Origin: JANRLJ01 sp034437895
GTDB taxonomy: Bacteria; Chloroflexota; Anaerolineae; Aggregatilineales; Phototrophicaceae
Assembly (NCBI GenBank): GCA_034437895.1
Contig: DAOTTO010000433.1
Location: 1 to 20,124, forward strand
DNA: 20,124 bases
Reading direction: 5' to 3'
Both the position numbers and the translations under genes were made by a program. The number at the start of each line of letters is the position of its first letter. Positions within the stretch are counted from its first letter, which is position 1. A model generated the notes under the pieces. It saw nothing but the letters and a program-made list of their open reading frames with translations. It was not told the origin of the DNA and ran no database searches. Below, piece by piece: positions 7,477 through 13,690 of this stretch.

Positions 7477-8205
7477 ATGACCGATAAACCGCTGATACTT
7501 GTCGTTGATGATGAAGAACCCATTCGTTCCGCCCTAGCGACTCTGCTGGGGCGGGCGGGATTCACCGTGCGCGAAGCGGTGGACGGGCGCACATCGCTGA
7601 TTTCCATGCGCGAACAACTTCCTGATCTGGTGCTTTTGGATGTGGTATTAGACGAATCCAGCACCAACAGCATGAGCGGTCTCGATGTGCTGCGGAGCAT
7701 CCGCGCCTTAGAGCAGTTCGTCCCGGTCATTATGCTGACCTCGTACACCGAATGGCAGATCGAAAGTTTGGGGCAAGGCGCGATTGCCTTTATCACCAAG
7801 CCCTGGGATGCGAATGCGCTCATCAGCCAGATTCGCACCACCTTGAATGCCGTCGCGTTGATTCGCAGAGATGCGGCGCGGGCGATGAGTGGACAAGGCA
7901 GCACCGCCGAGGCTGTGCTTAAAGTCGAGGATATTGAGATTGATCTGCTGCATTATCGCGTGGTGCGCGGCGGACAGGAAATCGATCTCACGCCGATTGA
8001 ATTCGCGCTGCTCACGTTTCTTGTTCGCAGCCCCAATCGGGAATGGACGCGAGAGCAGTTGCTCGATCAAGTCTGGGGCTATGAGTGGGTCGGGTATCCG
8101 CGCACGGTAGACCGTCATATCGCCGCGCTGCGCCGCAAGCTGCGCTTAGGCCGCGATGAGTTGATCGAAACCGTACACGGCACAGGCTACAGATTGAGTA
8201 TTTAG
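7477..8205 (+). CDS. OmpR/PhoB-family two-component response regulator
   Basis: 242 residues. The N-terminal receiver domain has the acidic pair D11-D12, phospho-acceptor D55 (LVLLD), the switch threonine T88 (IMLTS) and the conserved K108 (ITKPW). The C-terminal winged-helix DNA-binding domain spans about 145-242: DLTPIEFALLTFL, a recognition-helix region WTREQLLDQVWG, RTVDRHIAALRRKL and the final GTGYRL hairpin. It should activate or repress transcription when phosphorylated, presumably by the histidine kinase at 8576, although 370 nt of repeats separate the two genes. A short insertion (DESSTNSMSG) follows the phospho-acceptor strand. Its TAG stop is the first triplet of a heptameric repeat tract. 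Confidence 0.93.
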   Translation: MTDKPLILVVDDEEPIRSALATLLGRAGFTVREAVDGRTSLISMREQLPDLVLLDVVLDESSTNSMSGLDVLRSIRALEQFVPVIMLTSYTEWQIESLGQGAIAFITKPWDANALISQIRTTLNAVALIRRDAARAMSGQGSTAEAVLKVEDIEIDLLHYRVVRGGQEIDLTPIEFALLTFLVRSPNREWTREQLLDQVWGYEWVGYPRTVDRHIAALRRKLRLGRDELIETVHGTGYRLSI

Positions 8206-8230
8206 TCGTTAGTTTTTAGTGATTGGTAAA
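8203..8230. repeat. Heptameric tandem repeat tract (4 units, inverted orientation)
   Basis: tagtcgt, tagtttt, tagtgat, tggtaaa. The reverse complement contains ACTAAAAACTAACGACTA, matching units of the tract at 4929-4949. The stop codon of the response regulator (8203-8205) is the first triplet of the tract. Confidence 0.7.
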
Positions 8231-8457
8231 TAATATGGGCAAAACATGAACCACCTAAGCGACGAAACCAAGACTCATTCACACGCAGCGTTCTATAGAC
8301 GTTACGCATTCACCTTATAGTAAACTGATGTAAGTAAAGGGAAATCTTTGAACCACCAAGAATTTGAACTTAAATCTCTGTGTTGTCCGTGCGCTCTGTG
8401 GTTAAATCTTCTTCCATTTACTTTCGCAAGCCTACTTTATGCAGGTGGTGGCCTTTT
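8231..8457. other. Non-coding stretch with a degenerate CTCTGTG hairpin
   Basis: No gene is seen. AACCAC (8351-8356) and GTGGTT (8398-8403), extended by TTT/AAA outside, bracket a segment with degenerate CTCTGTG-like units (CTCTGTGTTG, TCCGTGCG, CTCTGTGG). This resembles a fragment of a dispersed repeat rather than a regulatory site. Confidence 0.4.
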
Positions 8458-8486
8458 GTAGGAGCGACTCGCCGAGTCGCTCCTAC
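8458..8486. repeat. Perfect GTAG...CTAC palindrome
   Basis: GTAGGAGCGACTCG (8458-8471) and its exact reverse complement (8473-8486) are separated by one base: a 14-bp perfect inverted repeat. There is no U-tract after it, so it is not a typical terminator. It carries the GTAG foot seen in REP elements mobilised by RAYT (TnpA-REP) transposases. Confidence 0.8.
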
Positions 8487-8524
8487 CGAAAACGCCGCTT
8501 AAGTGTGTAACTTCCAACTTTATT

Positions 8525-8569
8525 GACTAACAACTAATCACTAAAAACTAATCACTAATCACTGTTAAC
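8525..8569. repeat. Heptameric tandem repeat tract (6 units)
   Basis: gactaac, aactaat, cactaaa, aactaat, cactaat, cactgtt, then aac. The period is exactly 7 bp with an ACTAA core. It ends 6 nt before the histidine kinase start and occupies the position where a promoter or ribosome-binding site would be expected. Confidence 0.85.
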
Positions 8570-8575
8570 TTTTCT

Positions 8576-10006
8576 ATGCGCCGTCTTCCTTTTTTCGCCC
8601 CTTTAACGTTAGTCTTCTTGTGGATGGTTGTCCCTTGGGCGCTCATCCTTGGGTATCGCTTGCCCACCGGACTCATCATTATTCATGCCCGTTCACCAGC
8701 CGCCTTTTTATGGTTATTCTTTGCGCTGACGATTTCATTATGGGCGTGTGTGCGGATTGGCTGGCGTGGCGCGGCGATCCCTTCCAAAAAAGGACGGGCA
8801 TTACGGGGACGATTTGGTATCCCATTGCTGCTGTTTACACTCTGGGTGCTGACACCCGACATTTTCTTGGGTAGCGATACCGTCCGTCAGCCACCGATTG
8901 AAATTCGGGTAGTGGCGGATGGCGCGGCGCTGTGGTTATTTTTGGCGCTCATCGGAACAGTCGTCATCCTCATCTTAGTTGGGCGGCGGCGGCGGCAGAC
9001 TCGTAATGCTCACTATCGCCAACAACAGTTGCTCGGTTTACTCAGTGACCAATTGAATGAGGGCGTAGCGCTCTATGATTGGCGGCTGAATTTACAGTAT
9101 GCCAACGCAACCGCTGAACGCACGCTACTCAAAAGCGACCAATTCCAGACGGAAATCACCCGACTTTTGCGCCGAGCAGCCGAAACACAAGGGGTCGCCA
9201 GCCAGAGCCTCGTGATTGATGAAACCCAGCGCGTGAACGTGCAGGCCGCGCCGCTGGCGGATGGCTCTATCAGCCTCATCAGCCGCCCCATGCAAAATGA
9301 TGCTGACCAGAGCAATTTTTATGAGCGTTACATCCGCCGCATCGTCCACGATATGCGAAATCCGTTGGCGGCCATTATCGCCCACGCCGGAAATTTACGC
9401 GCCGCGCCGGATATGGATGCAACCGCTTACGAATACACCGCCACCACCATTGAAAATGAAGCGCAGCGCCTCACGCGCCTCGTCGATAGCATCCTGTTCG
9501 ATGCGCGTCTGTCTTACGTACCGCCGATGAAAGAGCCGATTGATCTCGGCGATATCATCGACAATGTATTTTTTCAGTACGATGAACGTGCCATCCGCGA
9601 AGATAAAACGATTGAAGTAGAAAAGCCGTCCACACCTGCGCCGCTGGAGGCCGATCACGATTTGCTAGTACGCGCCTTGGGCAATCTGGTGGATAATAGC
9701 CTCAAATACTCGCAGTCTGGAGCGATCATCCGTCTCATGTTGGAGCCAACCGCCACCCATTACCTGATTAAGGTCGCCGATACAGGCGAAGGCATCCCGC
9801 CCGATTATCTGCCAGATCGGATTTTTGAGGCATTGGTGCGGGTGCGCCCCAAAGAAGGCAGCCTACGCGCCAAAGACACACTTGGCAGCGGTTTAGGCTT
9901 GTCGATTGTCAAAAAAATTGCCGAACTGCACGGCGGCGAAATTTCTGTCGAAAGTACAGTCGGCAAAGGCACAACGATGATGCTCGTGTTACCGAGGAAT
10001 TCATAA
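8576..10006 (+). CDS. Membrane sensor histidine kinase
   Basis: 476 residues. Four hydrophobic segments are visible at about 7-27, 42-60, 80-98 and 115-136, then a basic stop RRRRQTR. A PAS-like region follows (about 155-225, GLLSDQLNEGVALYDWRLNLQYANA). The HisKA phospho-acceptor is H258 in VHDMRNPLAA. The ATPase domain has an N-box with N370 and N374 (GNLVDNSLKY), a G1 box (ADTGEGIP), an F-box-like RIFEALVRV and a G2 box (GSGLGLSIVKK), ending in HGGEISVES. With no large extracytoplasmic loop, it may sense membrane state or a cytoplasmic signal through the PAS-like part. It probably phosphorylates the regulator at 7477. No clear Shine-Dalgarno sequence precedes the ATG; the upstream DNA is a repeat tract. 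The lipoprotein gene starts 3 nt after its stop, so the two are co-transcribed. Confidence 0.92.
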   Translation: MRRLPFFAPLTLVFLWMVVPWALILGYRLPTGLIIIHARSPAAFLWLFFALTISLWACVRIGWRGAAIPSKKGRALRGRFGIPLLLFTLWVLTPDIFLGSDTVRQPPIEIRVVADGAALWLFLALIGTVVILILVGRRRRQTRNAHYRQQQLLGLLSDQLNEGVALYDWRLNLQYANATAERTLLKSDQFQTEITRLLRRAAETQGVASQSLVIDETQRVNVQAAPLADGSISLISRPMQNDADQSNFYERYIRRIVHDMRNPLAAIIAHAGNLRAAPDMDATAYEYTATTIENEAQRLTRLVDSILFDARLSYVPPMKEPIDLGDIIDNVFFQYDERAIREDKTIEVEKPSTPAPLEADHDLLVRALGNLVDNSLKYSQSGAIIRLMLEPTATHYLIKVADTGEGIPPDYLPDRIFEALVRVRPKEGSLRAKDTLGSGLGLSIVKKIAELHGGEISVESTVGKGTTMMLVLPRNS

Positions 10007-10008
10007 CC

Positions 10009-11307
10009 ATGCGAAACCGATTAGCCCTCATCCCCCCACTCTTTCTCCCTCATGGCGAAGGGAAGAAATCCAAAAAATGTATTCAAGTCCCTCTACTTTG
10101 GGGAGAGGGATTTAGGGTGAGGGCAGGCAAGCGGGCGAAAGTCCTTATGGTATTAGGTCTATTCCTTCTCGCCGGATGTGGTGTGCGAGTTGTGGTGGAA
10201 GAACCCATCCCACCCACACCAACATTGCCCGAAATCCCTAACTCGGCCTATCCTGATTGGGGCATTACACGCATACAAGCTGCCCCGCGCCTGACCTTTA
10301 CCGATCCCGATAATGCTCACGCCGAACTCTTTATGCAGCCCGATCAGCCCGATATTTATCTGCTGCAATATCGTACCGCACAGTTATCCGTCGATTATGA
10401 TGCCATCTGGTACGCCGCCCTCCGCAGCAGCGCTCAACTGCGGCTGAATGTGTATGTACGTTATGCGCCGGACGCGGCATGGGAGCTTTATGACCAGACG
10501 GAAAGCAATCTCATTACCCAAACCGTACCCTTCAACACCGAAGAGTCAACGGTGGTCGGCCTTTATCGGGAGGACATCACGCAGTTTGAAGTCCGCGCCG
10601 AGGTCAGCGCCGTGATGTACAGCGCCGATGGACAGATCAGCAATCAGGTGAGCGCCAATGAATTTCGGGTCTACATCTTGGATGATGTGGGCGATATTAC
10701 AGTAGATTCGGCAGCCCTCACGCCGGTTTTTGGCGATCCCGACCCGGCGGTGCTGCTGCTGGATTGGCGGGCGTGGGATGGCGGCCCGTGTGGTTTAGCC
10801 GATTCGATGCAAGATGATCCCGCGCACGAAACGCTGGTGGCGGCTTGCGATGCCTTTAACAATGATGATATGGAGGGGGCGGTCAGCACGTTAGTGGAAG
10901 CCGCCCAGCAGACCGAAAATCAAGACCTCCTCGCCAATCTGACCGCGATTGTCGGCTTATTGACGGCGGCACTTGGCGATCTGGCGAGCGCAGCAGAAGC
11001 CTTTGAAAACGGGGTGGCGGTCAATCTGGCCTTGAATCATCCCTGGGAATTGACCGTCAGCCTGCATAACCTCGCCAGTGTATGGCTCACGTTGGAGGAT
11101 GGTCGCGCTTATGCTGTGCTTCAGCAGGTTGATGATCTACACGACCAATTTTATGATGAAGCGGGTAATAACCTGATGCAAGCCAATCTCTCTCGTGTAT
11201 TCAGCGATCAAGGGCAGCTTGAGGACGTACGCGGATTCTTCGAGGAGAACGATTTGCCGCAGCTTGGCATTATTGAGGCGTGGCTTGAAGAATTACAAAA
11301 TGACTAA
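10009..11307 (+). CDS. Lipoprotein with helical-repeat C-terminus, 5' end carries an in-frame palindromic repeat
   Basis: The open frame starts at 10009, 3 nt after the kinase stop, with GAGGAA 9 nt upstream. After four codons (MRNR) comes a 105-bp palindromic element (35 codons, in frame), then GKRAKVLMVLGLFLLAGC with a lipobox ending at C57. Removing the element joins MRNR to GKRAK, an ideal lipoprotein signal peptide. A GTG at 10117 inside the element, preceded by GGAGAGGG, would give MRAGKRAKVLMVLGLFLLAGC and is probably the start that allows export today. After a Pro/Thr-rich linker comes a beta-rich middle (about 75-235). The C-terminus (about 270-432) is helical with TPR-like spacing (LTAALGDLASAAEAFENG, LANLTAIVG). 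It could be an envelope accessory to the kinase upstream; substrate or partner is unknown. Confidence 0.75.
   Translation: MRNRLALIPPLFLPHGEGKKSKKCIQVPLLWGEGFRVRAGKRAKVLMVLGLFLLAGCGVRVVVEEPIPPTPTLPEIPNSAYPDWGITRIQAAPRLTFTDPDNAHAELFMQPDQPDIYLLQYRTAQLSVDYDAIWYAALRSSAQLRLNVYVRYAPDAAWELYDQTESNLITQTVPFNTEESTVVGLYREDITQFEVRAEVSAVMYSADGQISNQVSANEFRVYILDDVGDITVDSAALTPVFGDPDPAVLLLDWRAWDGGPCGLADSMQDDPAHETLVAACDAFNNDDMEGAVSTLVEAAQQTENQDLLANLTAIVGLLTAALGDLASAAEAFENGVAVNLALNHPWELTVSLHNLASVWLTLEDGRAYAVLQQVDDLHDQFYDEAGNNLMQANLSRVFSDQGQLEDVRGFFEENDLPQLGIIEAWLEELQND
10021..10125. repeat. 105-bp palindromic element, copy 2 (within coding frame)
   Basis: Same element as 6264-6368, gapless over 105 bp with 13 differences by my count. 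It lies in frame within the lipoprotein gene, adding exactly 35 codons with no stop. Its right end contains GGAGAGGG followed 7 nt later by GTG, so the element can itself provide a translation start. Confidence 0.85.
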
Positions 11308-11349
11308 TAGTGGACAACAGCAATATTTTTACTCAAGCCCTTCATTTAA

Positions 11350-11379
11350 TTGACAACCCGCCGCACTTCACGCGATAAT
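11350..11379 (+). promoter_or_regulatory. Sigma70-type promoter for the TIR-TPR gene
   Basis: TTGACA (11350-11355), an 18-bp spacer, then GATAAT (11374-11379). Transcription would start near 11386. The transcript would then have an 11-nt leader to the ATG at 11397, or a 35-nt leader containing AAAGGAA to the ATG at 11421. It is the best match to a canonical promoter in the window. Confidence 0.65.
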
Positions 11380-11396
11380 AACGCAGTAGATAACGT

Positions 11397-12554
11397 ATGT
11401 CCCAAAGGAACAGCCGCGCTATGTCGAAGATCGAGAAGACCGTCTTTATCAGCTACCGCCGGACGAATTATTATACAGCGCTGGCGGTATATCAGAATCT
11501 GACTTCACATGACTACGACGTGTTTTTTGATTATGAAAGCATCAAATCTGGCGATTTTGGGCAGGTCATTTTGAATCAGATCGCGGCACGAGCGCACTTT
11601 ATTTTAATTTTGACACCAAGTGCTTTAGAGCGCTGCAACGAGCCGGGCGATTGGCTGCGGCGCGAAATCGAACATGCACTTGAGTATGAACGGAATGTTA
11701 TCCCACTCACTTTTGATGAGTTCGATTTTTTGGAGGCAAATAAGCATTTCACAGGGAAGTTAGAGTTACTCAAAAAATATAACGCTCAACATTTCCCAAA
11801 AGGTTTTTTCGAAGATGCAATGACAAAAGTTCGAAATGGCTTCTTAAATACTCCCTTAGATGCCGTGTTACACCCCACGCCACCGCCCGAGCAAGCGATT
11901 GTTGAAGAGAAAAAGGCCGAAGCCGCAAGCCAACCCGATGTGACCGAGAATCAGTTGAGTGCGGAAGAATATTTCGAGCGGGCGTATCAAGCGCATGAAC
12001 AGAAGGATTATGACAAAGCTATCGCCGATTACAGTCAAGCCATCCTCCTCAAACCTGACTATGCCGTTGCTTATGTGAACCGGGGCGCTGTCCGCGCTGC
12101 CCAAGGCGATTATGATCTTGCGATAGTCGATTACGATCAGGCTATCCTCCTCAAACCTGATTTTACCCTCGCTTATAACAATCGGGGTGTTGTCCACGCT
12201 GTTAAAAGCAACACGTCCAGAGCAATTGACGATTACGATCAGGCCATCTATCTCAAACCTGATTTTGCTGGTGCTTACAGCAATAGGGGCGAAACCTATT
12301 TTGCGATGGGTAAAATGCAAGAGGCTCTGGCGGATTTCAAAAAAGCCTACGATCTTGAACCCGCTTTCAACTTCTCGCTGGCAGGGCTGGGAATAACCTA
12401 TCACAAAATGGGAAACATCCAGCAGGCGGTGGGTTTATGGAAGATGCTCATAGGGCTGGACAGCCGCTATCGTGATGCCGAATGGACGGGTAAGACATTA
12501 AATTGGCCTGCGCCGCTCCTCGAAGAAGCGAAAAAATTGGTGGCACGATTATAA
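11397..12554 (+). CDS. TIR domain protein with TPR repeats
   Basis: 385 residues from this ATG. The TIR domain (about 14-150) shows VFISYRR at 17-22, a BB-loop-like region DYESIKSGDF at 45-54, FILILTPSALERC at 68-80 and DWLRREIEHAL at 85-95. E90 aligns with the catalytic glutamate of NAD-cleaving TIR enzymes. After a linker come about five TPRs (187-360), three of them nearly identical 34-residue units (AILLKPDYAVAYVNRG, AILLKPDFTLAYNNRG, AIYLKPDFAGAYSNRG). Such proteins can be NADases triggered through the repeats, or signalling adaptors; activity here is inferred. The second ATG at 11421 is preceded by AAAGGAA and gives MSKIEKTVFISYRR, a more typical start, so the true protein may be 8 residues shorter. 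It has its own promoter and is followed after 30 nt by a small gene. Confidence 0.88.
   Translation: MSQRNSRAMSKIEKTVFISYRRTNYYTALAVYQNLTSHDYDVFFDYESIKSGDFGQVILNQIAARAHFILILTPSALERCNEPGDWLRREIEHALEYERNVIPLTFDEFDFLEANKHFTGKLELLKKYNAQHFPKGFFEDAMTKVRNGFLNTPLDAVLHPTPPPEQAIVEEKKAEAASQPDVTENQLSAEEYFERAYQAHEQKDYDKAIADYSQAILLKPDYAVAYVNRGAVRAAQGDYDLAIVDYDQAILLKPDFTLAYNNRGVVHAVKSNTSRAIDDYDQAIYLKPDFAGAYSNRGETYFAMGKMQEALADFKKAYDLEPAFNFSLAGLGITYHKMGNIQQAVGLWKMLIGLDSRYRDAEWTGKTLNWPAPLLEEAKKLVARL
12029..12290. repeat. 102-bp tandem DNA repeats encoding TPRs
   Basis: The segment reading GC(C/T)ATC(C/T)(T/A)(C/T)CTCAAACCTGA recurs at 12039, 12141 and 12243, exactly 102 bp (34 codons) apart. DNA identity is high in the core of each unit, which points to recent internal duplication. 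Confidence 0.7.
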
Positions 12555-12584
12555 TGGTGCAACGATAGAGATAAGGTGAAAATA

Positions 12585-12842
12585 ATGACTTCCCCCCAAA
12601 CGGTTACACTCACTTTGACCGAAGAAGAACACGCGCTTGTCGAGGCATTGGCGCAAGAACGCGGATTAGCAGCACCGGAGGATGTTGTCCATGCACTCTT
12701 ACAGGATGCTATAGCACTTTATGACGCGCTTTGGGATAAAACCTTTGCCGACACGCAAGACGTTTTAAATCGTCTAGCAGATGAAGCCCACACGGAGTAT
12801 CTCGCGAGTCTGACGGAAGACTTCGACCCGCATACCATATAA
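12585..12842 (+). CDS. Small protein of unknown function, possibly ribbon-helix-helix-like
   Basis: 85 residues from ATG 12585, preceded by AAGGTG with 5 nt spacing; a GTG at 12576 in the same frame is a weaker alternative. The N-terminus TVTLTLTEEEHALVEALAQE followed by a predicted second helix (PEDVVHALLQDAI) resembles a beta-strand plus two helices, as in ribbon-helix-helix DNA-binding proteins. The acidic C-terminus is YDALWDKTFADTQDVLNRLADEAHTEYLASLTEDFDP. I do not recognise a named family. It lies 30 nt after the TIR-TPR gene and may be co-transcribed with it, and it converges on the HNH gene with only 2 bp between the stops. Confidence 0.65.
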   Translation: MTSPQTVTLTLTEEEHALVEALAQERGLAAPEDVVHALLQDAIALYDALWDKTFADTQDVLNRLADEAHTEYLASLTEDFDPHTI

Positions 12843-12844
12843 AT

Positions 12845-13255
12845 TTATGGATAAGCGCCGATTCGAGCGAGGTCTTCACGTTCCACAATCCGTTCAGTAT
12901 CGTTGATGTTGAGTGAACGCAGGGTTGCTCTCCCTTTCGGCGTTAGCCCCGTAATCTCGCCAGCATTATTTTTAAAATGGTTAACCCACTCATCGCGGCG
13001 TGGATGAAACAAAGTGACAATTTCACCTGTTTCGGCATCAAGTGAACAAAGATCACTTCCTTTAGTACGATTGCAGTCGAAACAGCTTAAACAAAGATTT
13101 TCGTCAGCCGTCAATCCGCCGTGTTTTTCTGCATAAATATGGTCAATCTCGTGGCGCTTCATAGTATAGCGCTCGTGGATCAGACAATATTCACACTGTC
13201 CTTTCGCCCTATCATGCACAATTTTGCGAAGTGCTTCAGGAATATAAGTCGTCAT
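12845..13255 (-). CDS. HNH endonuclease
   Basis: 136 residues. It has the zinc-stabilised HNH pattern: C21xxC24, then HEIDHI with D38-H39 as the first catalytic H, N53 in DENLCLSC, and C58xxC61-N62 (CFDCNRTKG). The four cysteines should bind a structural zinc, while H39, N53 and N62 line the metal-dependent nuclease site. A basic N-terminus (IPEALRKIVHDRAKGQ) precedes the motif, and a short C-terminal extension follows (HPRRDEWVNHF and GLTPKGRATLRSLNIN). Its ATG overlaps the stop of the upstream small gene as ATGA, so the two are translationally coupled. Stand-alone HNH proteins of this size are common in cyanobacteria and Chloroflexota; the biological role is not known. It could be a nicking enzyme, a toxin-like nuclease or part of a mobile element. 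Confidence 0.88.
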   Translation of the reverse strand: MTTYIPEALRKIVHDRAKGQCEYCLIHERYTMKRHEIDHIYAEKHGGLTADENLCLSCFDCNRTKGSDLCSLDAETGEIVTLFHPRRDEWVNHFKNNAGEITGLTPKGRATLRSLNINDTERIVEREDLARIGAYP

Positions 13256-13500
13256 GCGCTCGCCAATTTCTCAAAAGCCCGGATTTTGGCCTTCCGCACG
13301 ATATGTTCCAGCCGTTGATAATCGTCCAATTCGCGGTTTTCATCGTCCGCTAATCGCCGCGAACGATTCGCCGCTAGCAAATCGCTGATGCGCTGCTCTG
13401 CCTGCTCCGACAACCGAAAATGGGTGATTTGCTCCAGCGTCGGCGCAGAGGTGATAAATTCGATAAACTCATCGTAGGCACTAATTTGCACAATTGCCAT
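13252..13500 (-). CDS. Small protein coupled to HNH nuclease
   Basis: 82 residues from the ATG at 13500 (MAIVQISAYDEF), preceded by AAAGG 8 nt upstream; a GTG at 13509 would add three residues. It is predicted to be mostly helical and charged: a first segment IEFITSAPTLEQITHF, then LSEQAEQRISDLLAANRSRRL, then DDENRELDDYQRLEHIVRKAKIRAFEKL. Its 3' end overlaps the HNH start by 4 bp. I recall similar small proteins next to HNH nucleases in other bacteria, but no function is known to me. An antitoxin, a DNA-binding partner or a nuclease specificity factor are all possible. A palindrome just upstream could be a site for self-regulation. Confidence 0.8.
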   Translation of the reverse strand: MAIVQISAYDEFIEFITSAPTLEQITHFRLSEQAEQRISDLLAANRSRRLADDENRELDDYQRLEHIVRKAKIRAFEKLASA

Positions 13501-13525
13501 GTTGCCCACCTTTCTTTAGATGTTG

Positions 13526-13552
13526 TGTGCTAATTATTGAAATAATAGCACA
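13526..13552. promoter_or_regulatory. Palindrome upstream of the HNH operon, candidate promoter-operator
   Basis: TGTGCTAATTATT (13526-13538) and AATAATAGCACA (13541-13552) form 12 complementary pairs with a single bulged A. On the minus strand it contains TATTAT, usable as a -10 element, about 40 nt before the ATG at 13500. A dimeric repressor here would block transcription of the small protein and HNH genes. It is also upstream of the divergent kinase gene at 13691. Confidence 0.5.
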
Positions 13553-13578
13553 TTCTCCGCGTTAAATATCTTCCCCTT

Positions 13579-13606
13579 GCTGAAAGCTGACGGCTGATCG
13601 CTAAAA
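13579..13606. repeat. Heptameric tandem repeat tract (4 units)
   Basis: gctgaaa, gctgacg, gctgatc, gctaaaa, with the GCTRA core and strict 7-bp period. The closest match in the window is the left half of the tract at 4894-4956. Confidence 0.75.
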
Positions 13607-13648
13607 CCTCCCCCATCAATCCGCTATCCAAATTCGCATCGTATACCT

Positions 13649-13654
13649 TATAAT
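13649..13654 (+). promoter_or_regulatory. Candidate -10 element for the Ser/Thr kinase gene
   Basis: A perfect TATAAT 36 nt before the ATG at 13691. Only a weak -35 (TATCCA near 13625) lies at the right distance, so this is tentative. No strong ribosome-binding site is seen before the ATG. Confidence 0.35.
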
Positions 13655-13690
13655 GACGAAAGCGCATAACAAACAACAGGTCGCGGTTGG

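Noticed and set aside
10117..10149. Treating GTG 10117 or ATG 10147 as the only lipoprotein start
   Set aside because: ATG 10147 leaves too short a signal peptide. GTG 10117 is attractive, but the upstream ATG at 10009 with GAGGAA 3 nt after the kinase stop is also well placed, so both are discussed rather than trimmed.
11868..12404. 178-codon minus-strand frame inside the TIR-TPR gene
   Set aside because: Antisense of TPR repeats; its apparent internal repeats (FEIDGLIVI, FEEDSLIVI) only mirror the TPR duplication.
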